A stretch of DNA of 64,000 nt, from positions 124,001-188,000 of the forward strand of contig QCOF01000002.1 in the NCBI GenBank assembly GCA_003209915.1, read 5' to 3'. Shown in pieces: positions 16,397 to 22,170 of the stretch. Below the pieces are notes generated by a model. That model was given only the letters and a program-made list of their open reading frames with translations, did not search any database and had not been told where the DNA came from. A program made the position numbers and the translations under genes. The stretch's first letter is position 1. The number at the start of each line of letters is the position of its first letter. Origin of the DNA: Pelagibacteraceae bacterium AG-430-E20 (GTDB lineage Bacteria > Pseudomonadota > Alphaproteobacteria > Pelagibacterales > Pelagibacteraceae).

Positions 16397-16684
16397 ATGA
16401 AATACTATATGGTAACTCACACTTTCAAATCGAAAGAAATGAAAGACAAATTTAACGAGGTTACAGGAGGCATGTCCAGAGAAGATATGATTAAATCTTC
16501 CACTAGTGATAAAGCAAAATGCCAAATGACATATTTCACCCCGGGTGATACTATGACAATGTTTTGTCATTGGATGGCAGAAAGTACTGATGCTATTAAT
16601 GAACAGCTTTCTCAGATGAATGATTTTTTTGAACCTCACCAATTTACTGAGGTTAAAGAAGAAGTTTTTGATTTCAACAAATAA
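16397..16684 (+). CDS. Small alpha/beta protein of unknown function
   Basis: 95-aa protein: MKYYMVTHTFKSKEMKDKF, an SREDMIKSS helix, a KCQMTYFTPGDTMTMFCHWM strand pair, then a helix and an acidic C-terminal strand. It looks like another ferredoxin-like barrel subunit. It contains two cysteines in the central sheet. Strong ribosome site (AAAAAAAGGAGAAAAA). It is 21 nt after the preceding gene and 9 nt before a secreted protein gene, so cotranscription is likely. No enzyme motif is recognised. Confidence 0.7.
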   Translation: MKYYMVTHTFKSKEMKDKFNEVTGGMSREDMIKSSTSDKAKCQMTYFTPGDTMTMFCHWMAESTDAINEQLSQMNDFFEPHQFTEVKEEVFDFNK

Positions 16685-16693
16685 GAGGTAAAA

Positions 16694-17167
16694 ATGAAAA
16701 AAACAATATTAACATTAATAATTTCACTATTAACAACCTACTCTTTAGCTGAAACAGGTAAATTTAATGCTTCTGGAGCTGGGTCTTGGGCAATGAATGT
16801 TATGAATGCTGGTAACGGAAACATGAGTATTACTTATGATGGTAATGCTGGACTTTCAGATAAAGAGGGAAGTATTTTTGATAAGTCTACAATGCACTGT
16901 ATTGGAGGATTAACTTTAGTTGCAGGTAAATTTGATGATGAAACAGGTATGTGTACTTTTTACTTAATGGATGGTGAAAAGGTTTTCATTAATTACAAAG
17001 GTAAAGGAACTGGAGGCCAAGGTGGATCCGGAGAGTTTGTAATTGTTGGTGGAACTGGGAAATATGAAAAAATTTCTGGAACAGGTTTCTCTAGTAGACA
17101 AAATTTAAAAGGTAAAGCTGGAATGGCTCATTCATTAAATCAAATGAGTGGAAACTTTACTTATTAA
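16694..17167 (+). CDS. Secreted beta-barrel-like protein (allene-oxide-cyclase/DUF3224-like pattern)
   Basis: 157-aa exported protein with a cleavable signal (residues 1-19, ending TYSLA). The mature part is Gly- and strand-rich with paired cysteines (MHCIGG and GMCTFY) and the stretch FVIVGGTGKYEKISGTG. That stretch is a hallmark of small calycin-like barrels related to allene oxide cyclase and DUF3224. It probably lies in the periplasm. It is the only barrel of this sort in the operon. The ligand is unknown. Confidence 0.7.
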   Translation: MKKTILTLIISLLTTYSLAETGKFNASGAGSWAMNVMNAGNGNMSITYDGNAGLSDKEGSIFDKSTMHCIGGLTLVAGKFDDETGMCTFYLMDGEKVFINYKGKGTGGQGGSGEFVIVGGTGKYEKISGTGFSSRQNLKGKAGMAHSLNQMSGNFTY

Positions 17168-17187
17168 TAAAAAAAAAGAGATAAATA

Positions 17188-17565
17188 ATGAGAAAAACGA
17201 CATTGGTATTATTATTTAGTGCTTTACTTTCATCAACTGCAATTGCAGGGATGTCTGATAGTGATAAATCTAAGGCTTGGGAATGTAGTGGGATTTATAT
17301 GGCTAACTACTTTTTACCTTCTGGTGAAACTTTTGAGTACAGTATGAAGGAAAAATCGATGGCTTCAGTAAAAGTTCTTAAAGCATATGCTTTAGAAACA
17401 GGTATTGCTGCAAAAGAATGGGATGATGGAGTAAATAAAGCTGTAGATAAATTTTACGGTTCAAAATATGATGAAGCTAAAACTGAAGATTGTCATAGTT
17501 TTGTAAATTCTACTATTCCAAACGGAGAAGAAAGAGTTAAAAAAGTAGTACAAACTCTTTATTAA
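17188..17565 (+). CDS. Secreted two-cysteine helical protein, tandem paralogue 1
   Basis: 125-aa protein with a signal peptide (ends SSTAIA). The mature part is helical with cysteines in AWECSGIYMANYF and TEDCHSFVN, which could form one disulfide. The next gene encodes the same architecture with matching landmarks (DKxxAxxC, KVLKAY versus KIVRAY, D/ECxSF, IP near the end), so this is a tandem duplication. Periplasmic location is likely. No family is recognised. Confidence 0.7.
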   Translation: MRKTTLVLLFSALLSSTAIAGMSDSDKSKAWECSGIYMANYFLPSGETFEYSMKEKSMASVKVLKAYALETGIAAKEWDDGVNKAVDKFYGSKYDEAKTEDCHSFVNSTIPNGEERVKKVVQTLY

Positions 17566-17566
17566 T

Positions 17567-17944
17567 ATGAAACAAGCCATCATATTTTTTTTTTTGTTAA
17601 TTAATTCAACTTTTGCATTTGCAGGTGGGCACATTTCTGAAACAGATAAAAAAGAGGCAATAAAATGTTTGGGCCACTATACGGCAATTACATTTATTGA
17701 TGCTGATAAAATTGAAGCAATAAAACTTGAATATGCCAATGCTTCTTTCAAAATAGTTAGAGCTTACTTAGTAAGTGAAAAAGTAAAAGAAGAAGAAATT
17801 AATAAAGGGACAATTGAAGAATTAGACAAATTAATTGGGAAACCATTTAATAATGAGAGAAATGATGAATGTAATTCATTTATATATAAACTGATACCAG
17901 GTTCTAAAGAAGATATTGAAAAATTAAGAGGAACTTTAGAATAA
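17567..17944 (+). CDS. Secreted two-cysteine helical protein, tandem paralogue 2
   Basis: 125-aa protein starting one base after the stop of its paralogue, with a signal peptide ending FAFAGG. Cysteines are at IKCLGHYTA and DECNSFIYK, in the same places as in the upstream copy, and the length is identical. The copies have diverged strongly, mostly in the loop between KIVRAY and the second cysteine, so the duplication is old. The pair may act as a heterodimer. Function unknown. Confidence 0.7.
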   Translation: MKQAIIFFFLLINSTFAFAGGHISETDKKEAIKCLGHYTAITFIDADKIEAIKLEYANASFKIVRAYLVSEKVKEEEINKGTIEELDKLIGKPFNNERNDECNSFIYKLIPGSKEDIEKLRGTLE

Positions 17945-17963
17945 TATAGTAAAGGAGATAAAA

Positions 17964-18254
17964 ATGGAAAAAGAGATGTTAGCGTTAGTGAATTTTAAAG
18001 AAGGTAAAATGGAAACTTTCATGGGATGGATGCAGTCTGATGAGGGTATGGGTGTAAGAAAAAGTGTTGCCTATCCAGAAAAAACCATCGGAGCAATGAA
18101 ACCAGATAAAACAGGTATGCTGTTTAAAGTTACGGTTCATAATGAACCAGGAATGAAAGAGTTTGTATCTGGAAATAACCCAACTGCTAAAGCAATTTAT
18201 GAAGAATGCATAGAAAGTGCTCAGCTATGGGAAATGTCAGAGGTAAAGCTTTAG
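17964..18254 (+). CDS. Small alpha/beta barrel-like protein
   Basis: 96-aa cytosolic protein with an LALVNFKEGKMETFMGWM opening, a central TGMLFKVTVHNEPGMKEFV strand-helix, and a C-terminal strand (LWEMSEVKL). The order fits a ferredoxin-like dimeric barrel. Ribosome site AAAGGAGATAAAA is strong. It belongs to the same group of small fold-related subunits as 16106, 16397, 18279 and 18563, although pairwise sequence similarity is low. No catalytic motif seen. Confidence 0.68.
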   Translation: MEKEMLALVNFKEGKMETFMGWMQSDEGMGVRKSVAYPEKTIGAMKPDKTGMLFKVTVHNEPGMKEFVSGNNPTAKAIYEECIESAQLWEMSEVKL

Positions 18255-18278
18255 AGTATATACTAAAAAAGGAAAAAT

Positions 18279-18560
18279 ATGAGTATAATGGTTAGATACG
18301 CTCCGAAGTCTATGACTGCAGAGCAATATGATGCAATTGTAAAAAAAGAATACGAGCTAGGAATACATCCTCACAAAGGATTAGACTTTGAAGTATGCTT
18401 TGGTGAAGGAGATCAAATGAAGGTTTCAGTGGTTTACGATACAATGGAGTCTTTTGAAGATCATGGAAAAAAATTAGGTCCTATATTAGAAGAAATGGGT
18501 ATTGATCCAGGAGAACCTCAAATTTTTCCAGTTCATAATACTATTCACAGAGGTGAATAG
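18279..18560 (+). CDS. Small alpha/beta barrel-like protein
   Basis: 93-aa protein: SIMVRYAPKSMTAEQYDAIV, a GLDFEVCFGEGDQMKVSVVY sheet, a SFEDHGKKLGPILEEMGI helix, and a PQIFPVHNTIHRG end. The Tyr/His-rich opening and VHN ending are common in uncharacterised stress-barrel-like proteins of marine and soil bacteria. It ends two nt before the DUF1330 gene. Fold by pattern; function unknown. Confidence 0.7.
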   Translation: MSIMVRYAPKSMTAEQYDAIVKKEYELGIHPHKGLDFEVCFGEGDQMKVSVVYDTMESFEDHGKKLGPILEEMGIDPGEPQIFPVHNTIHRGE

Positions 18561-18562
18561 AT

Positions 18563-18853
18563 ATGCAGGCAGGTTTTGTTATTTTTAACATTGATGTAAC
18601 AAATCCAGAAGACTACAATGAGTATATTACTAAAGTGAAGCCAATTGTTGAAAAGTTTGGTGGAGAGTACATTGTTAGAGGTGGAACAAATCAAGTTGTA
18701 GAAGGAAACTGGCAATATAGCAGAACTATTGTATTAAAGTTTCCCTCTTACGAAAAAGCATTGGAGTGGTACAATTCAGAAGAATATCAACCAATTAAAC
18801 AAATCCGATTAGATAACGCAATTTCTAACGGAATAATAATACAAGGAGCATAA
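18563..18853 (+). CDS. DUF1330-family protein
   Basis: 96-aa protein that fits DUF1330, a dimeric alpha/beta-barrel family of unknown role: FVIFNIDVTNPEDYNEYITK, then FGGEYIVRGG, RTIVLKFPSYEKALEWYNS and YQPIKQIRLDNA. These four blocks are the family's usual order, and RGG plus WYNSEEY are its best-kept parts. It is the most clearly assignable member of the operon. It lies between another small barrel protein and the last NTF2-like gene with 2-nt gaps, so it is certainly cotranscribed with them. Confidence 0.88.
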   Translation: MQAGFVIFNIDVTNPEDYNEYITKVKPIVEKFGGEYIVRGGTNQVVEGNWQYSRTIVLKFPSYEKALEWYNSEEYQPIKQIRLDNAISNGIIIQGA

Positions 18854-18855
18854 AA

Positions 18856-19176
18856 ATGTCGATATTAGAAAAATATAGCGCTGCTTTGAAAAATAAAGAT
18901 GAAGCAGCAATGAACGAACTTTTGCATGATGATTTTAAATTTACAATGCATAAGTCAGGAAATGTTTTAACTAAAGCTGACGTAATGAAATGGGCCATGA
19001 GTGGTGACATTAATCAAGATAAAGTAAGAATAGTTTACGAAAATGATGAAGTCGGTGTTCATCATTCTTTTGTAACATTTAATGATGGTAATGTTGAAGC
19101 TGTAATGGCTGTTTACAAATATAAAGATGGAAAAATAGCAAGCTTGGAAACAGGCGCTACTCCAATACCTAAATAA
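18856..19176 (+). CDS. SnoaL/NTF2-like protein, last gene of the small-protein operon
   Basis: 106-aa cone-fold protein and paralogue of 15668-16000: shared MSILEK start, HDDFKFTMH core, VYENDEVGVHHSFVTF, YKDGKIASLETGAT end. Compared with its relative it has an extra His at the VHHS position. Ribosome site AAGGAGCATAAAA. The gene closes the twelve-gene block, and a strong hairpin at 19189-19226 follows 12 nt after the stop. Function unknown. Confidence 0.78.
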   Translation: MSILEKYSAALKNKDEAAMNELLHDDFKFTMHKSGNVLTKADVMKWAMSGDINQDKVRIVYENDEVGVHHSFVTFNDGNVEAVMAVYKYKDGKIASLETGATPIPK

Positions 19177-19188
19177 TTATATAAATTT

Positions 19189-19226
19189 AGCGAGATTTCA
19201 TTTAATGTCATTAAATGAGTCTCGCT
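19189..19226. other. Strong hairpin covering the start codon of the SMR-like gene
   Basis: AGCGAGA (19189-19195) pairs with TCTCGCT (19220-19226), and TCATTTAATG (19198-19207) pairs with CATTAAATGA (19209-19218), separated by a small internal loop. The total is about 17 paired bases. The ATG at 19215-19217 lies inside the right arm. No T tract follows, so it is a poor intrinsic terminator. It may limit read-through, protect the 3' end of the upstream operon mRNA, or control translation of the next gene. Confidence 0.65.
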
Positions 19227-19547
19227 ACTTCTTACCTATTTCTAGGGATTGCAGTTTTTCTAGGCGTTACTTCTAATAGTTTTGCAAAAAGTGCTGAGGG
19301 TTTTACTCTTTTCTTTCCAAGTTTAATTACTGCAATTACTATAGTCTTATGCATGTATGCACTTTCTTTGGTTATGAAAAATATACCAATGGGAATTACT
19401 TACGCCTCATTTGCTGGTCTAACAATCATTGCAACTGTTGTAGTAGGTGTTATTAGATTTAATCAAGTTCCAAATTTTTACTCATTAATGGGTTTAGTAT
19501 TAATTATTATTGGTGTGCTAATGGTGAATTTATTAGGTAATAATTAA
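19215..19547 (+). CDS. SMR (EmrE-like) membrane protein lacking the essential glutamate
   Basis: 110-aa, four-helix protein aligned to EmrE over its whole length (KSAEGFT for KFSEGFT, IPMGITYASFAGL for IPTGIAYAIWSGV, and a VLMVNLL end). EmrE Glu14, the proton/substrate-binding residue of SMR transporters, corresponds to Gly17, and Trp63 corresponds to Phe66. The protein therefore cannot use the standard drug/proton antiport mechanism and may have another role or need a partner. Two nt separate it from a DUF2798 gene. The start codon lies in a hairpin, and no other ATG fits. Confidence 0.8.
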   Translation: MSLATSYLFLGIAVFLGVTSNSFAKSAEGFTLFFPSLITAITIVLCMYALSLVMKNIPMGITYASFAGLTIIATVVVGVIRFNQVPNFYSLMGLVLIIIGVLMVNLLGNN

Positions 19548-19549
19548 AA

Positions 19550-19771
19550 ATGTTTCCCAAAAAATATTCTAATTTGTTGTTTATATTGATTATGGGTTTT
19601 GGAATGAGTTTATTTATGACTCTTATTATTACATATATTAATACTGGTATAGATAAAGAGTTTATAAATAGATTTTTAAAAGCTTGGGCTGTAGGACTGC
19701 CAATAGCTATATCAACAGCTTTGATAGTTGGGCCAATTGCCCGAAGATTTGTGGATAAAATTACAAAGTAA
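19550..19771 (+). CDS. DUF2798 small membrane protein
   Basis: 73-aa protein with two membrane helices. The opening FGMSLFMTLIITYINTG, followed by FINRFLKAWAVGLPIAI and an IVGPIARRFVDK tail, is the DUF2798 layout. The family is often found next to transporters or regulators and has no known function. It lies 2 nt after the SMR-like gene, so the two membrane proteins are probably made together. Convergent with the phosphatase-like gene that follows, 3 nt away. Confidence 0.8.
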   Translation: MFPKKYSNLLFILIMGFGMSLFMTLIITYINTGIDKEFINRFLKAWAVGLPIAISTALIVGPIARRFVDKITK

Positions 19772-19774
19772 AAT

Positions 19775-20584
19775 TTAAATTTTTTTAAGTGGACTTAATA
19801 ATTTAAGTATTTTTTTATGAACTAATTTGTTAGCTGACACTAAAGCATTGTCTCTTTTAATAATATTTTCATTTCTCCAGTTTGTAACCACTCCACCCGC
19901 AGCTTTTATAATAGGTATAGAGGGATGAATATCCCAAATATGGTTACCACATTGGATTGCTACATCTAAAGTACCATCAGCTACTTGCATATAACTTAAC
20001 GCGTCAGAAGTTGGAAAATGATTTAATTTTAATATTTGAGAAATTTTTGCTTGTTGTGAAAATGACAAATATCCATGAAAAGCAGCTGTAAGCTTAACAC
20101 CTTTTATTTTTGCACTTCCATTTACCTTTAATCTTCTTTTTTTTCCATTTTCAAAAACATGTGCAATTTTATCTGTCCTATTCAAATAGAATTTATTTAA
20201 TACAGGAAAATTAACTAATCCCATTACAGGTAATTGTTTATAGTTAAGAGATATTAAATTACTCCAAGTAGGACTGCCAATAACAAAAGATCTTGTCCCA
20301 TCAATTGGATCTATAACCCAAGTGTAATCACTCTTTGATTTTTTGAAACCAAATTCTTCTCCAACAATTTGGTGATTTGGAAATTTTTCGTTTATTTTTA
20401 ATCTAATAAATTTTTCAAAAGCTTTATCAGATGTAGTTACTGGATCATACCCTTTACCTTTAATTTTATTAGATACTTTGAAATTTTTACAAAGTTTTTG
20501 ATGATACAACTTTGTTAAATCTTTAGCTAATCTATTTAGGAAATTATAAAATATTGAGTAATTTTTATAATTAAATTTATCCAC
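19775..20584 (-). CDS. Inositol-monophosphatase-family phosphatase (possible histidinol-phosphatase HisN)
   Basis: Mg2+-dependent phosphomonoesterase of the IMPase family (269 aa). Metal-site motifs are present: GEEFGF near residue 99, WVIDPIDGTRSFVIG near 112-127, and the late WDIHPSIPIIKAAGG near 215-230 with the conserved WD. The Ala/Gly pattern and short length resemble the HisN-type histidinol-phosphate phosphatases common in alphaproteobacteria. CysQ or inositol phosphatase activity is the alternative. It is the last gene of a long minus-strand series. Confidence 0.8.
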   Translation of the reverse strand: MDKFNYKNYSIFYNFLNRLAKDLTKLYHQKLCKNFKVSNKIKGKGYDPVTTSDKAFEKFIRLKINEKFPNHQIVGEEFGFKKSKSDYTWVIDPIDGTRSFVIGSPTWSNLISLNYKQLPVMGLVNFPVLNKFYLNRTDKIAHVFENGKKRRLKVNGSAKIKGVKLTAAFHGYLSFSQQAKISQILKLNHFPTSDALSYMQVADGTLDVAIQCGNHIWDIHPSIPIIKAAGGVVTNWRNENIIKRDNALVSANKLVHKKILKLLSPLKKI

Positions 20585-20643
20585 GAAAAACTCTTACTAT
20601 TAAATTTGTACAGATTAAAGTTAATATTTAATTAATTTTACGA

Positions 20644-21231
20644 TTATTTTTTGAATAAACTTTCGATTTGAGCTTCTGCATCTTTAATAGATTTATCATA
20701 ATTCAAAGCCATTTGATCAGCACTAATAACATCTACTTTTTCTATGCCAAAAAAATTTAAAATAAATTTTAGCCAAGGAGTTAAAAAATCCTCAGAGCTA
20801 TTTAGTTTAGTGCCCCCAGAGGTAATAACCAAATAAGCTTGTTTGTTTTTTAACAGTCCTTCTCTTCTACCATTTGGTTTAAATTTGAAAGTCTCTCCAA
20901 TTCTGGCAGCTAAATCTGTCCAAGCTTTTAATGTGGCTGGTGGACCATAATTATAAATAGGAGCTGAAATAATTATTATATCACTTTCTTTAAGTTCTTT
21001 TACAAGTTGGTCTGATAACTCAAACATTTTTTTATGATGTTCTGTTTGGTCTTTTTCATCAATTTTCATCCCAGACTCAGTAAGTCCGCTTACGAAAAGC
21101 ATTTCTTCATCTAAATCACGATACAAAACTTCATCTCCAGGCTTTTTGATCTTATCTAATAATTTTTTAGCTAAAGCTCTTGAAGTTGAACCTTTTTTTC
21201 TGGCACTTGAATCTATTTGGTAGATTTTCAT
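20644..21231 (-). CDS. Flavodoxin-fold FMN-dependent NADH-azoreductase-like protein
   Basis: 195-aa oxidoreductase of the AzoR/NAD(P)H dehydrogenase (quinone) group. The N-terminal phosphate loop region is IDSSARKKGSTSRALAKKL. The central IIISAPIYNYGPPATLKAWTD contains the family's P-M/I-YN motif, and an FKPNGRREGLLKNKQAYLV strand follows. It probably carries out two-electron quinone reduction in the cytosol. It lies 9 nt after ccdA, in the same direction. Physiological substrate unknown. Confidence 0.82.
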   Translation of the reverse strand: MKIYQIDSSARKKGSTSRALAKKLLDKIKKPGDEVLYRDLDEEMLFVSGLTESGMKIDEKDQTEHHKKMFELSDQLVKELKESDIIIISAPIYNYGPPATLKAWTDLAARIGETFKFKPNGRREGLLKNKQAYLVITSGGTKLNSSEDFLTPWLKFILNFFGIEKVDVISADQMALNYDKSIKDAEAQIESLFKK

Positions 21232-21240
21232 CCTTTCTTT

Positions 21241-21948
21241 TTAGCCGAAATTTTGCATAAAAGGAAAAACTTTAATTATATAAAAGCCAATTGCCTGCAA
21301 TTGATTGGTTAAAATTAAAATACCTGTAACTAAGAGAGTTATTCCACCAATTTTTGAGATCAAATTTATATTTTTTCTAAAGTTTTTAGAAAATAATAAA
21401 AATCTCTGAATTAAATATCCTGAAAACACAAAAGGTATAGCAAGGCCTAAGGAATAAAATATCAATAAAATTATTGCTCTAGTAAGTGTTTCTTCAATTG
21501 AGGCTAGGGCCAAAATAGAACCTAAAATTGGTCCGATACAAGGAGTCCATCCAAAGCCAAATGCAAGTCCAATTACATATGGAAATAAAATGTTTCTAGA
21601 TTCTTTTGCATCAAATCTTTTTTCAAAATTAAGATATGGAATGTTTATTATTCCAAGTAATTGAAATGAAAATATAATAATTATTAATCCTGCAAAAATT
21701 CTTAAAATTTCTGAATTTTGTAAGAGAGCTTGACCTAGAAAAGATGCTGACGCTCCTAAAAGAACAAATACAGTTGAAAATCCTAAACAAAATAAAACCA
21801 GAGAAAAAATATTAGTTTTTTTAGACTCAATTACTTCTTGAAGCGATTGACCTGAAATGTAGGAAACATATCCAGGTATAAGTGGTAAAACACATGGAGA
21901 TAAAAAACTGATAAGACCTGCACCAAAAGCAATTAAGTACTCAAACAT
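21241..21948 (-). CDS. ccdA: Cytochrome c biogenesis thiol transporter CcdA
   Basis: Inner-membrane protein passing electrons from cytosolic thioredoxin to periplasmic thiols for cytochrome c maturation. It is 235 aa with six helices; the two redox cysteines are in FLSPCVLPLIPGYVSYISG near residue 17 and GWTPCIGPILGSILA near 137. The start codon directly follows a TAA that ends the displaced ppc tail (TAAATG), so its translation may depend on ribosomes that finish full-length PEP carboxylase. It could serve the c-type cytochromes at 31-33 kb. Confidence 0.92.
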   Translation of the reverse strand: MFEYLIAFGAGLISFLSPCVLPLIPGYVSYISGQSLQEVIESKKTNIFSLVLFCLGFSTVFVLLGASASFLGQALLQNSEILRIFAGLIIIIFSFQLLGIINIPYLNFEKRFDAKESRNILFPYVIGLAFGFGWTPCIGPILGSILALASIEETLTRAIILLIFYSLGLAIPFVFSGYLIQRFLLFSKNFRKNINLISKIGGITLLVTGILILTNQLQAIGFYIIKVFPFMQNFG

Positions 21949-22170
21949 TTAACCTGTATTTTTCATGGCTGCTGATATTCCAGCTATTGATGTTAAAAGA
22001 GCATCATTTAAATATTTTTTGTCAGACATAATTTTATTTTTTTTAAGTTTATATATAACTATTGGTTGGATAATATTTAGTACTTCAGAGTATATAGCTC
22101 TGACAGTTATTAAAGTTCTGAATTGTTTACGTGTTAAAATAATTTCTTTTGTAGTAATTTTTTTATTTAA
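21949..22170 (-). pseudogene. ppc: Displaced C-terminal 73 codons of ppc (frame +1 relative to the main ORF)
   Basis: In the frame one base ahead of the main ppc frame there are 73 uninterrupted codons. They contain ITVRAIYSEVLNIIQ, matching the RNxYxDPLNxLQ region of PEP carboxylases, and end ALLTSIAGISAAMKNTG, matching the invariant ALxxTIxGIAAGMRNTG terminus. Deleting one A from the A8 run (22171-22178) joins it to the main frame and gives 894 aa, a normal PEPC length. It was probably split by a real indel, recovered by slippage, or produced by a homopolymer sequencing error. Confidence 0.85.

Noticed and set aside
15487..16642. Minus-strand ORFs of 65-108 codons across the small-protein operon
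   Set aside because: His/Cys/Ile/Phe-rich antisense frames without ribosome sites. The plus-strand genes have clear ribosome sites and recognisable folds.
21949..22029. A 26-codon minus-strand ORF directly upstream of ccdA as a separate small gene
   Set aside because: Its sequence is the conserved PEPC C-terminus (ending KNTG), and the frame extends upstream into further PEPC-like residues, so it is part of ppc.
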